Below, one piece after another: positions 35,984 through 46,600 of a stretch of DNA of 64,000 nucleotides (positions are counted from its first letter, which is position 1; each line of letters begins with the position of its first letter). The position numbers and the translations under genes are program-made. The stretch is from Endozoicomonas sp. Mp262. GTDB taxonomy: Bacteria; Pseudomonadota; Gammaproteobacteria; Pseudomonadales; Endozoicomonadaceae. The DNA lies in assembly GCF_025643335.1 (NCBI RefSeq), contig NZ_CP092489.1, positions 3,296,501-3,360,500 of the forward strand, written 5' to 3'. The notes under the pieces were generated by a model that saw only the letters and a list, made by a program, of their open reading frames with translations, did not search any database and was not told where the DNA came from.

Positions 35984-36657
35984 AGTTGATTAAAAAAACA
36001 GTGACAGCCCTGCTTTGCAGCTTGCTGTTTGTGGGTTCAGCTGTGGCTGAGAGTCGCTATATTACTGATGTTATTTATGTGCCCATGCGGGCGGGCCCGG
36101 GTAATCAGTATAAGATCGTTCACCATGGCCTTAAAACAGGCACTGAAATGAATGTGCTGGAATTGGATGCGGGTAATGAGTTCAGCAAGGTAGTCACCCC
36201 CTCTGGTCTGGAGGGTTATGTTCGTACCCAGTATCTGCTGAAAAGGCCCCCTGCCAGAATGTTGCTCCCTGAGGCACTGGCGCGTGCAGATAAAGCGGAT
36301 AAAGACCGTGAACAGCTGTTACGGCAATTGAAGGCCAAGGAAAGCGAACTGGCTACGCTGGAAACCAAAGTCAAGACAACCAATAAGGATCTGGAAGCGC
36401 GGCAGGTGGAACTCAAGCGAGTGCTGGATATCAGTTCTGATACATTGGCTATTGACCAGCGCAATAAACAGCTGGTTGAAGAAAACCAGAGGCTTAAAAA
36501 TCGGGTTCAAATACTGGGGGCGGACAATGACCAGTTACAGCAGGAGAGCAGTTATCGTTGGTTCCTGTACGGTGGAGGTACTATTCTCATAGGCATTATC
36601 CTTGGCCTGTTGCTGCCAAGAATCAGGGTCAGGAAAAAGACAGCTGACTGGGTGTAG
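35980..36657 (+). CDS. TIGR04211-type SH3 domain protein (YgiM-like)
   Basis: A 225-residue envelope protein. It has a signal peptide ([18 protein letters not shown]), a bacterial SH3 domain ([24 protein letters not shown] to GYVRTQYL, about residues 30-90), a long coiled coil (about 105-185), a C-terminal membrane segment ([18 protein letters not shown]) and a basic cytoplasmic tail. This order is that of YgiM. It starts at GTG 35980, overlapping the yciI stop. It is probably anchored in the inner membrane facing the periplasm and may bind cell-wall components. Confidence 0.9.
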   Translation: MKLIKKTVTALLCSLLFVGSAVAESRYITDVIYVPMRAGPGNQYKIVHHGLKTGTEMNVLELDAGNEFSKVVTPSGLEGYVRTQYLLKRPPARMLLPEALARADKADKDREQLLRQLKAKESELATLETKVKTTNKDLEARQVELKRVLDISSDTLAIDQRNKQLVEENQRLKNRVQILGADNDQLQQESSYRWFLYGGGTILIGIILGLLLPRIRVRKKTADWV

Positions 36658-36913
36658 CTTTCTGGTAAATCCCTGGTTATGGCATTGAGTTTTTTGCCAC
36701 TGCTCCGGGAGTGGAGTCTGTCTGCTGAAGCTTGTGCTACTCTCAAAATGGGAGTTGTTGTACCCGGGGTAAGGAGGCGGGCGAGCCTTCTCCCGGGTTG
36801 CTCCCGCCGCTAATTTGAAGACTTTCTTTTTCTACTGTTTCCTGTGACATAACTCTTTCCTGTTGATTCTGTTTCTGCAAGTTACCCTATTCTGTTGATC
36901 TAAGAGACTATTT

Positions 36914-37549
36914 ATGGACTGTTTGGTTAATCCATCTATAGAGCAATACTGTGAATTAATGACCGGCGGTGAGTCTGATGTGTTACAGGCATTAGCTCAG
37001 GCCACCCGTGAGCGAACCCGTTACCCTGACAATATGTCTGGTCGGCTGGTGGGACAAACCCTGAAATTGCTGGCTGCCATCAGCAATAGCAAGTCAGTTC
37101 TGGAAATAGGCATGTTTACGGGGTATGCCGCCTTATCCCTGGCGGAAGGAGTGCCTGAAGAGGGGATTGTTTATTGTTGCGAATCCAACCCCCGGGTCAT
37201 TGAAATTGCCCGGGAATTCTTTGATCGCTCTCACCATGGCCATAAAATCCAGGTGCTGTTCGGCAAGGCCCGGGATACCATTGCCAAGATTAGCTGTGAG
37301 CTGGATATGGTATTTATTGATGCCGATAAAAAGGCTTACGCTGATTATTTTGAAATAGTATTGCCGATGTTACGAAAAGGTGGGCTCATCATTATTGATG
37401 ATGCACTTTGGAGGGGTGGGGTGCTTGAACCCAGGGATGAGAGAGATCAGATTATAGCCGATTTAAATAAACATATTTTCAAACGAGAGGATGTTGAAAA
37501 TGTCATATTGCCAGTCAGACATGGACTTAACATTGTCAGAAAGTTATAG
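36914..37549 (+). CDS. SAM-dependent O-methyltransferase (caffeoyl-CoA OMT type)
   Basis: A 211-residue class I methyltransferase. The SAM motif I is VLEIGMFTGYAALSLAEG, acidic motif II is YCCESNPRVIEIAREFF, and DMVFIDADKKAYADYFE plus GGLIIIDDALWRGGV carry the metal-binding aspartates of cation-dependent O-methyltransferases. Family members methylate catechol-like hydroxyls; the bacterial substrate here is unknown. It stands alone, with a 256-bp upstream gap containing GC-rich inverted sequences. Confidence 0.88.
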   Translation: MDCLVNPSIEQYCELMTGGESDVLQALAQATRERTRYPDNMSGRLVGQTLKLLAAISNSKSVLEIGMFTGYAALSLAEGVPEEGIVYCCESNPRVIEIAREFFDRSHHGHKIQVLFGKARDTIAKISCELDMVFIDADKKAYADYFEIVLPMLRKGGLIIIDDALWRGGVLEPRDERDQIIADLNKHIFKREDVENVILPVRHGLNIVRKL

Positions 37550-37617
37550 CCTGACTCCTGGCTAACGGCTATTCGCAGGGGACAGACAGAATATGGATGT
37601 TGTTTAGGCGAGCAAGC

Positions 37618-37797
37618 TTATGCTGATGGCGGCATAATAAGCCTTGGCCAGCGGTTATTTTTATGATTGCTGTGAGTGCAGGTTTCTGTAACCACATAGA
37701 TCCGTAGAAACGGGTTATCCGTAGCGATCAGACCCTGGATAAACTGGCCGGGTTCCAGAAGGTGCCAAACGCTGTTGCCAAGGCTGTCTTTTTCCAT
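37618..37797 (-). CDS. Small uncharacterised protein downstream of bolA
   Basis: A 59-residue ORF beginning MEKDSLGNSVWHLLEPGQFI. A strong GGAGG lies 4 nt before the ATG at 37797, which favours this start over the one at 37812. It follows bolA by about 55 bp on the same strand and may be cotranscribed. It has no signal or membrane segment; the C-terminus is His/Asn-rich (CTHSNHKNNRW). Family not recognised. Confidence 0.5.
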   Translation of the reverse strand: MEKDSLGNSVWHLLEPGQFIQGLIATDNPFLRIYVVTETCTHSNHKNNRWPRLIMPPSA

Positions 37798-37851
37798 AAC
37801 ACCTCCACACATCGTTTAATAAGCCCTTAAGACACCTGGCACAGGGATGTC

Positions 37852-38166
37852 TCAGTGGTTGCTTCCTCCCTTGCAGTCAGGTGTGTCCGGTGCTTTTTTT
37901 AATCGGTCGTGCCATTCACTTTCAGTATAGGTATGCAGAGCCAGGGCATGGATATCCTGCCTTATTTCATTGGCAAGAATGCCATAAACCAGCTGATGCC
38001 GCTTGACGGGCATTTTGCCAATAAACTCGTCACTCACCAGAATGACTTTAAAGTGTGATTCGGAGCCGGGTGGAACATTGTGCAAATGGCTTTCATTTAT
38101 GACTTCCACGTGGCTGAGTCTAATAGATGATTGCAGTTTCCTGCTAATGTGCTCTTTCATACTCAT
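37852..38166 (-). CDS. bolA: BolA family transcriptional/iron-sulfur regulator
   Basis: A 104-residue BolA protein. HVEVINESHLHNVPPGSESH, VSDEFIGKMPVKRHQLVYG and IHALALHTYTESEW show the class II KH-like fold and the conserved histidines that coordinate Fe-S clusters with monothiol glutaredoxins. I choose the ATG at 38166 (MSMKEHISRK) because AGGAG precedes it at proper spacing; the frame extends 10 codons further upstream. It is downstream of the ferredoxin gene on the same strand. Confidence 0.9.
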   Translation of the reverse strand: MSMKEHISRKLQSSIRLSHVEVINESHLHNVPPGSESHFKVILVSDEFIGKMPVKRHQLVYGILANEIRQDIHALALHTYTESEWHDRLKKAPDTPDCKGGSNH

Positions 38167-38196
38167 TACATCTCCTTTCCGGGTTAATACTGGCAA

Positions 38197-38208
38197 CAGC
38201 CCCTAGCC
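38197..38208. repeat. Possible MITE end remnant
   Basis: CAACAGCCCCTA matches the right end of the MITE-like element (29565-29576), lying just upstream of bolA. It is only 12 bp, so it may be chance. Confidence 0.25.
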
Positions 38209-38241
38209 TAGCAGGAAATATAAAGTGAGAAAATCCTGGGA

Positions 38242-38808
38242 TCAGTCATTGCTATTTTCGATGATTTTGATCATTAGTTGGACGCCGGGTGTTGCATGTT
38301 CGTATATCCAGGCACTCAGGGGGTCTCCGGCTTTTCTTTCCAGGGCTATTTTTATCTCATTACTCTCACCGGATACGCTTTCCACAGGGAAGTGACCAGT
38401 GAGGTTGTCAGCAAAGCACAGGCTAAGCAACAGGGAAGAGGATAAGGTATCAGTGGCGACAGGAAAGCGGGTGGTTAAAGTCAACAGTATGCGGGTGGGG
38501 GTTAACATTTCCTTTGCAATAATTGTGGCAGGCATCTCATCCCGTTGAATATATTCGATATCAAGATTTTCTGACACGGTACTTTGGCAGGCAAGAATAT
38601 ACCCTTTTTTTATTTGCAGAGGGGTTAAGGAACGCTGGCTTCCTTCAGGAGGCAGGCCGCTTTTCAATTTAAGCAGGCAGGAGTGGCAGACACCGGCGCG
38701 ACAGGAGTAGGGAATCCTTATTCCCTGTCTTAACAGGCCATCGAGAAGGTTTTCATCCTTATCAAGCTGGCAGGAATGACCAAAGATATTAATATAGGGC
38801 ATATTCAA
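38242..38808 (-). CDS. 2Fe-2S ferredoxin-domain protein with partial reductase-like extension
   Basis: 188 residues. A plant-type [2Fe-2S] domain occupies ~1-85, with ligands C-x4-C-x2-C (SCRAGVCHSCLLK) and the fourth Cys in GYILACQS. The rest (PATIIAKEMLTPTRILLTL, SESNEIKIALE-like, DPLSAWIYEHATPG) resembles the FAD-binding beta-barrel of ferredoxin reductases, but the NAD-binding domain is absent. It may be a naturally short electron carrier. It is divergent from fumarase and upstream of bolA, an Fe-S-linked neighbourhood. Confidence 0.8.
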   Translation of the reverse strand: MNMPYINIFGHSCQLDKDENLLDGLLRQGIRIPYSCRAGVCHSCLLKLKSGLPPEGSQRSLTPLQIKKGYILACQSTVSENLDIEYIQRDEMPATIIAKEMLTPTRILLTLTTRFPVATDTLSSSLLLSLCFADNLTGHFPVESVSGESNEIKIALERKAGDPLSAWIYEHATPGVQLMIKIIENSND

Positions 38809-39051
38809 ATGGGTTCCATAACTTGTTTTTTTATCCTGTCATAGATGAAGAGTTACGAAATTTGTTGTTTATCAATGTTTCCCCCTGAAACGGTTGGTAT
38901 AATTTCAGGCTGGAAGGGCTTGAAGAAAAGAAGTACTCATTTCATCATTCCGGGTGATAAACAGGCTATGTTTAAAAAGCCCTTAAGTTGTCTTTAAGCT
39001 TATAATCAGAAATAAGGTTGGCGTCAATACCATGGGTGAAGGAATACGTTG

Positions 39052-40569
39052 ATGAATGTAATTCGTGAAGAAGATGTTGTTCAGAGTGTAGCGGAAGCGC
39101 TTCAGTTTATCTCCTATTATCATCCTGTTGATTTTATCCAGGCTGTTCATAAGGCATGGGAAAACGAACCCTCGAAAGCGGCTAAGGATGCCATGGCCCA
39201 GATTCTGATTAACTCCAGGATGTGTGCCATGGGCAAGCGCCCGGTTTGTCAGGATACGGGCATTGTCACTGCTTTTCTCCGAATTGGTATGAATGCCCGC
39301 TTTGAAACAGACAGAACCATTGATGAGCTGATTAATGAAGGGGTTCGCCAGGCCTATACCCATCCAGACAATGTTCTCAGGGCTTCCATTCTTGCTGATC
39401 CGGCGGGTGCCAGAAAAAATACCAGGGATAACACGCCAGCGGTGATTCATATCAGTATGGTACCGGGTGATAAAGTAGAAGTTGATATTGCGGCTAAAGG
39501 GGGAGGCTCCGAGAATAAATCCAAGCTGGCTATGCTTAATCCCTCTGACAATATTGTGGATTGGGTCAGGAAAACTGTCCCGACAATGGGAGCAGGCTGG
39601 TGCCCTCCAGGTATGCTGGGCATTGGTATTGGAGGCACGGCTGAAAAGGCTGCGATTCTGGCAAAAGAGTCATTGATGGATCCTGTGGATATCCATGAGT
39701 TAAGGGATCGTGGCCCGGATAATAGAATCGAGGAGCTGCGCCTGGAAATTTTTGATGCAGTGAACAGTCTGGGTATTGGTGCCCAGGGATTGGGTGGCCT
39801 GACTACGGTGCTGGATGTAAAAATCAAGGATTATCCAACCCATGCCGCCTCTTTGCCGGTTGCCATGATTCCGAACTGTGCCGCTACCCGCCATATCCAC
39901 TTTACCCTGGATGGCTCAGGCCCTGCGGTATTAACGCCCCCCCTGTTAGAGGATTATCCCCAGATCGTTCAGGAGGTGGATGATAGTGTCCTGAAAGTCA
40001 ATCTGGATACCGTTACCCATGATGAAATAAAAAGCTGGAAGCCCGGCGATACTATTTTACTGTCCGGTAAACTGTTGACCGGTCGGGATGCAGCCCATAA
40101 GCGTATTATTGATATGCTGGCCAAAGGAGAAGAGCTGCCTGTGGATCTTAAAGGCCGCTTTATCTACTACGTAGGGCCGGTTGACCCGGTTCGTGATGAA
40201 GTGGTTGGTCCTGCGGGTCCAACCACCTCTACTCGAATGGATAAGTTTACCCGCACCTTGCTGGAAGAAACCGGCCTGTCCGGTATGATTGGCAAGGCTG
40301 AACGTGGGCCAGCGGCCATTGAGGCCATCCGTGATAATGAGTCAGTCTATCTGATTGCTGTGGGCGGTGCAGCCTACCTGGTTTCCCAGGCCGTTAAAAA
40401 AGCGGATGTGGTGGCTTTCCCTGAACTGGGAATGGAAGCCATCTACGAGTTTGATGTGGAAGATATGCCCGTAACGGTAGCGGTTGATCATACCGGGGAT
40501 TCAGTACATATCACCGGACCGCAGATTTGGAAGAAGAAGATTGAGGCAGAGGCTTTAAGAATTAAGTAA
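39052..40569 (+). CDS. Class I (Fe-S) fumarate hydratase
   Basis: A 505-residue TCA-cycle enzyme interconverting fumarate and malate through a [4Fe-4S] cluster. KRPVCQDTGIV, KGGGSENKSKLAMLNPSD, TMGAGWCPPGMLGIGIGGTAEK and the beta-domain GRDAAHKRI and DPVRDEVVGPAGPTTSTRMD motifs are all present, and the length fits the fused one-chain type (FumA/FumB). The start is the ATG at 39052, with GAAGGA upstream. It is divergent from the ferredoxin gene and followed by a clear terminator. Confidence 0.95.
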   Translation: MNVIREEDVVQSVAEALQFISYYHPVDFIQAVHKAWENEPSKAAKDAMAQILINSRMCAMGKRPVCQDTGIVTAFLRIGMNARFETDRTIDELINEGVRQAYTHPDNVLRASILADPAGARKNTRDNTPAVIHISMVPGDKVEVDIAAKGGGSENKSKLAMLNPSDNIVDWVRKTVPTMGAGWCPPGMLGIGIGGTAEKAAILAKESLMDPVDIHELRDRGPDNRIEELRLEIFDAVNSLGIGAQGLGGLTTVLDVKIKDYPTHAASLPVAMIPNCAATRHIHFTLDGSGPAVLTPPLLEDYPQIVQEVDDSVLKVNLDTVTHDEIKSWKPGDTILLSGKLLTGRDAAHKRIIDMLAKGEELPVDLKGRFIYYVGPVDPVRDEVVGPAGPTTSTRMDKFTRTLLEETGLSGMIGKAERGPAAIEAIRDNESVYLIAVGGAAYLVSQAVKKADVVAFPELGMEAIYEFDVEDMPVTVAVDHTGDSVHITGPQIWKKKIEAEALRIK

Positions 40570-40577
40570 AAAAATCC

Positions 40578-40615
40578 CTACTCTTCAAGGTAAGAGTAGG
40601 GGAAGTGTTTTTATT
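40578..40615 (+). terminator. Rho-independent terminator of fumarase gene
   Basis: CCCTACTCTT/AAGAGTAGGG, a 10-bp stem with a 6-nt loop, followed by GAAGTGTTTTTATT on the plus strand, starting about 7 bp after the stop. Confidence 0.8.
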
Positions 40616-40643
40616 GGTAACTTAGGTTATTTTTAGCTTCATA

Positions 40644-43600
40644 CTAATCTTGATGTGGCTTTGTATTTCCTGAAAGTACTTTTACAGCGGGTTGCGCCAT
40701 AAAATAGCTCATAAATCCGCCTTTATACTGATCCAGTTGGAGTAATAGCGGAAATACTTCTACCAGGGTACTTCTTTTTCTAAGGTTTATATTTGATAAA
40801 GAGCTAATCCTTTTTTCGACTTCCGCTTGATCTGCACGGGTTTGGGAAAGTGTTTGAGTGATGGAAAGAGGCTCTAAATCACCATGGCTATTGATACTGT
40901 GTAAATTTTCGTTTCTACAAGGGTTGTGGTGGATCTGTATCAAACCCTGAGTACGTTCTTTAAGCTGCCAGGCTAGAAACTGATGGTGAGCTTGATGACT
41001 GGTTAGATGTTTCTTGGCATTTCGCCAGTCTTTCATAAGGTTTTGTTCTTCAAGCATCAGGTGGGCATCTATGAACTCTGCAAGTTGGATAAGACCACCA
41101 GAAGCGCATAAGCCAATTTTTTCCTTCATAATTTTAAGGTATTGATCTGCGGGGTTTTTACTTTGTCGTAGCGCACTATAAAAGCTGGCTTCTACCATTT
41201 TAAGTCCGGTTTGTCGTGCTGGAGGGGGTGTGTTTAGCATATTTAAATGGCTTTGCTGGGAATTTCCAGCATCAACAACAAACCCTTCTACAGCATCAAC
41301 GCCACCTGCAAATGTCATTTTTGCAGGATCACCAGATTTTATTTGAGACCTGTTCCAGGGGCCTGTGACGCCATTTTTTAAATTGCCTAATGTTGTTTGT
41401 GTATTATTTCCTGGATGAGAAGCACGTTTTGATCCAGCTAGCCTGGAAGACTTTGAAAAGCAAAAGATGGATGAATTGGCTGGTATTTTTTCTTTGACGG
41501 TTCTATCGCTAATGTCAACAGTTTTTAGTTCTTGATCGTAGGCATTACGACCAGCAGCCCATCCAGATCTATTAAAGGCCTTTATTCCTTTTTTTAGTGG
41601 CTTACAAAATACATTATCAATTCCCAATACTGCTTGTTGAACAGAATACCCCAAGCCTAATGATCCCAGGCCACAACAGAGACAGCTCATGGTTTTATCA
41701 CATGATCGATAGGGTATAGGAGTAATATCCTGTCCTTTAGATAAATAGCATGCTGGTTGCGTCCCATAAAATTTTTGTATACAGCTTAGGTCAGCAGCAT
41801 TAAATCTTTCAGGCGAATAAATTTTTGAGATGGCTCGACTGCTTGAATCATGTTTTTCTTCAGCATTGGATTGAACTATAAATTTTGAAATTTCACCTAC
41901 AGCTATCACACCATCTAAAAAAAGTGCGGCAAAACGGCCAAATTTTGCGTAGTTGGAATCCTCTACACAAGTATTTAGGGTTTCTTTAAATGTATTATAA
42001 GGAACCGTCCGGGTTCCAGTACCAATAGATCTTCCCGCAGCTCCCACCATTCTACCAATTACTGCCTCTATATATTGGTGAGGATTATAGCCAATGGCTG
42101 CTTCAAATGGAGAGAGACACACTCCTCCGCAGCAGCAATAAGCTATGGCTGATGCACTGTTTCTTGCACATGGAGATTGATTTAAATCACAGCATTTACT
42201 AAAGCATGCTTCAGTGAGACGGTTAGGGTATGATGCAATGCATGACACCGCATCATGAACCCGGTTCCAGGTGTCATAGCATGAGTCAGTACAGGCTTTT
42301 TGGCTTAACTGCCCGTCTGTACGACATTGGCATCCACAGGTTTGTTTATAGATTGATTTTGCGCCTGTCTCCATTTTTAAATAATGTTCACAATGAAGCG
42401 CTGGAAGAGTACCGGTTATTAAACCCAGTTTCTCCAATCGCAGCGTTTTTTCCATAATGGACAATTGGTCACCAAACCACCCTGCACTTTGTATGAGTCC
42501 TGTAACAGTCGCAAGCGTGGTAGAACCAATATTTAATCTAATGATGCCATTGGCATTTGCGCCAAATGAACCGTGGTTTTCTTCAGATATCTGGTGCAGT
42601 TCAGTATGTATTGCATGGCTTTGATTTGCCCACTGGGTAACCGATGCTAATGGATTAAATGTACCCGCATCATTAATGATGCGAGGAAGGGTGGTATTTA
42701 TTCCGGCAGCTGCCTCTAAAGCCATAACCGTTTCTGCTGATCTTGTACTGTTTGCTAAGTCACTAGCTCTTGTTTCTAATTGATGTGTTTGATCCAGTAT
42801 CAGGTTCCCATCCTGTATATAAAGTCCTGTCAGTATGCTCCAGGTCAAGTACACAGGTAAAACAATCTTATCTTGTTCGGCAGACCAATCAACAGTATGT
42901 CTGACCATATTGGCTATTTTTTCCCAGTAATAATCCAGTCCCCCCCTGGAAAGGACTGCTTTCATCTTCAATAAAACCTTCTCTCGCTTAACTGGAGAAG
43001 ACATGTTATTTCTATATTCAGAATAGATTTCTTGAAGTTTTATAAATGACTCAGGTCTTTGTATTTTTTTAATTTGCTCATCTAATGTGTCTGGGACATG
43101 TTGATTTTTTGCCTGGGTCATCAGGTGACCAAGATGAGTTCCTGTGGCATTGACATAATCGGAAAATAGTTTAGAGGACAACTCAAATAGCACTTGGTTG
43201 TAACGGTTAGGTAATAGAGCTGTTTTTGTTGCTGAAACCAGCGTATGCCAGGGTAATCGGCATTCTGTTAGCGGTGTCATAACCCAGCGGCGCAATCTAC
43301 TTTGTGTTGGCTCGAGAGTTGTGGGAGATGCTAGCCAAGTAAAGCGAGCATCTTCTATTTCAGGGGCTGGGATAGAGGGTAAAGATAAGATATTAACAAC
43401 AAAACTATTTTCTTCGAATGTATGTAATGTTGTACTTTTGACATAGTCACAGGTAGCAACGGCAAGAAAGCACTCTCTTAGCAGTTTGTAGCCACTGAAA
43501 AAAGTTGTTAGCTCGGGCTTGGTGACATCACTTGGATCAAATGCTCTGAGATTGGGTGCTTCAACCAGATCAAGGTCATAATTCGAAAAGTAATTTGTAA

Positions 43601-46600
43601 TTACAGCTTTCCATGCATCAGATGATGCGCTGTCAATGACCTCAAATAAGCGTTCTTTTATTTTGTGTTGTCTGACAGTTGCATCAATTAGTAATTTTAC
43701 AATATCAGATGGGTATAGTTGTTTCTTGTTGCTATGTTCATACTGATAGTGGTCGGCTCGACTCAAATTATGGAAGTGATTTCTGTAGTTAAAAGTAGTA
43801 CTATAATGCGCCTTCAGTTTTCCTGTAACTGGACATGCTCCTGTTGGATCTGGACTATCAGCGATAAGTTTTTGCCATACGGATTCGATATGCTGTAAAT
43901 GCCTTTTATTATCATCATCTGTATTGCTAAGAGACTCCGTTGTAGTTTGAATACAAAGAGCTATAGCCATTTCAGTTAAAAACTGAATATGATTAATCGT
44001 TTTTGGAGTGACAACCATACTATTGCAAGTTGGAATGGTTTCCACACCCTTGTTAGAGTGCTGTTCTCGACCTAGCGACAAAGGATGTGTGAAATTGTCA
44101 TAAAGTTTAAGCCATCCAGATGCATTAACAAAATGAACGATATCAGGTTTACTCCATTCTAATACAGGTCGTTCCCATCCTTGCCAGCTCCAGTCTTTAC
44201 AAGGCCACTGTAGTTTTTTCCAGAAAATGGCTTCACTGAATGATTTTAGCTTGCCTAAAAGCTTTTGTGGCAAACTGATAACAATCTTTGCTAAAACGGG
44301 TGAATGAAGCTTTTGTTTTGCAAGCTGTTGATCTACAGGCCAGTACCGTTCTTCCCTTTTTTCAGCAAAGGCCTCTCTTTTTTTAAGATCAACAGCTGCC
44401 TTTATAAATTTTAATATGTAGTGCAAATGGCCGAAATTACTGTGCTGTCCATTTTTACTAATATAATCGCAAAGTGCAGCTAATGGATTGAGAGCGCTTT
44501 TCTCTATTATTTGTGATCTTGAGTTATGTAATCTTTGATAAGTATTATCTAAAAGTTCATTTAAATCCCTAAGAGAGTCAGTGACGTGATCGCTATTAAA
44601 AAGAGGGTTTGAATGTACTAACATTTCTTGATTAATGATTTGAGAAGAAATCGCTAGTGCTTCCATGTTTAGTATTGGATTAAATTGAAATTCACGATCA
44701 ATATGATTAATCCAATGGGTTATTTGATAAAGGGTATTGGCTATTGTACTTAGTTGTGATACCCAGAGGGGAAAAGGACGTTGAGGGTTGAGGTCTGTCG
44801 TGATGATGTTTTTTAGATGGCATAGAGTATTATTTAATGAATCCAGGCCATTATTGTAATTTATGATATGACTATTTTCCAATTCAGTTAGCGCTATGGC
44901 TATTAGGTTAAAATAATAAGAAATTATTGAGTTTTGTAACAATAATTGGAGAAAATTGCGTTTGTCACAGTTTTGTTGGATAAGGTGTTCATAGTCGTCA
45001 GCGATCGCTAAATATTTTGGGTTTAGGTTGGATCTTGCTGGTAGAGCTTCTTTTGTATTCTTGAGTATGTATTTTAAGTGATGTTTTAGGTTACTTTGGT
45101 CTATGTAGGAGTCAACTAGTTTGCTGTCTCCTTGATGAATGATCGCCACCATAATGTATGAGATAAATTCTTGAAAGTCATGGTTAGGTTCGAAGTGACC
45201 CCTTAGTTCATTAGCGAGTAAATTCCATAATTCATCTAATAATTTTGAAGGATTTTCTGCATTTCTTAGAGCTCTTTTGAATTCTTCTTCTTTTAATGAT
45301 GGCAAATGCCTTGCCGTAGAAACTTCTACAGACTCTGGTATGAAGTTTTCTTTAATATATTTTACGTATTCTTGAAACGTATTAGTGATGAATTTTTTTT
45401 TAGGTGGTCTGGCCAAATGTTTTTTTAGTCTTTGATTCTCCCATTTTAAGGCAATGTTTGTTAATCCTTTTTGGAGGTGAACGCACCACTCATTACCTAT
45501 TTTTCTTAGTACTCTCATATGGTGGGAGCTAATGATATATGGAGACATTAGCATTTCTGTAATTAAGTCGTTTATTTCGTATTTAGCCAAATTGGTCTGT
45601 GTACGGGTATCCCATGAATGATATAGGGGGGGGTGGCAGGCTCTTTTGCAGGTGTTATGGAGGGCTGTTAGGCATATTTCTTTTTTCTCGAGTGCCTCTT
45701 CGTTAAGAAGGTTGAATAAATTTCGAATAAAATTAATGTGATGTTTAAATTTATCTTTTTTTGTAGGTGTTGCACGAACTAGTATATCACTTAGTCTTGT
45801 TATTAACTTTGCTGATGTTCCTTCAAAATCATATAAATCAAAATATTTATCATCACTGGAAGTCAAGGTTTCTTGATGATCTTTATGCAAAAAATAGCGT
45901 GTTTTATGATTGGTTGAGGTTTTTGTTATTGCTGCATCAGGTATTATTGTCTGTTTTGAGGGGGAAAAGTATAAGCTGTAAAACCAAAGCATCTGTGGCA
46001 ATAATCTTTTTTCCTGACAAAAATCAAGCAATATTTTTTGAGTCTGGGATAGTTCCTTATCTTGATGGGCTTCACATATGGTTTCGAGAACCCAATGACT
46101 ATAATTTCCTTGTTGAATAGTGAACACATCAACACTTTTTCGGATTTTATCCTCCAATTGTAAAAATAAATCAGGCCATTCGCAATAGTCATATTCTACA
46201 TAGTTCTGAGGTTGAGTTGCTTCTTGTTGTTGTTTATATAAATGCAAGGCATCTTTTTGAAACCGCGTATATATTTTTTCAGGTAATTTGTAAGCTATGG
46301 TCAGTTCCGGTGGTATCTCTCTTTGTAAAAGTCCTGGGACTGGATGTAGAGGTCTTTTCCAAAAGTCCCATGCAAACTGATTGTGTAAAGAGCCAGTTAA
46401 AATAGCAGGTTGTCCAATATTACCTTGTACTATAATGGGCAATATTTCACCCGATTTTAACGGTGTGACAACAAGAACTGGAGGGGTTCTTGGTGGTTTT
46501 TTTGTGAGGGCTTTTGTTGTTCTTGAACTCACTCTGATATAATTTGCAGAGGGTTTGTATTTTTCAGAAAAGTGTTGTATTAATGCATCTGGCATTGATT

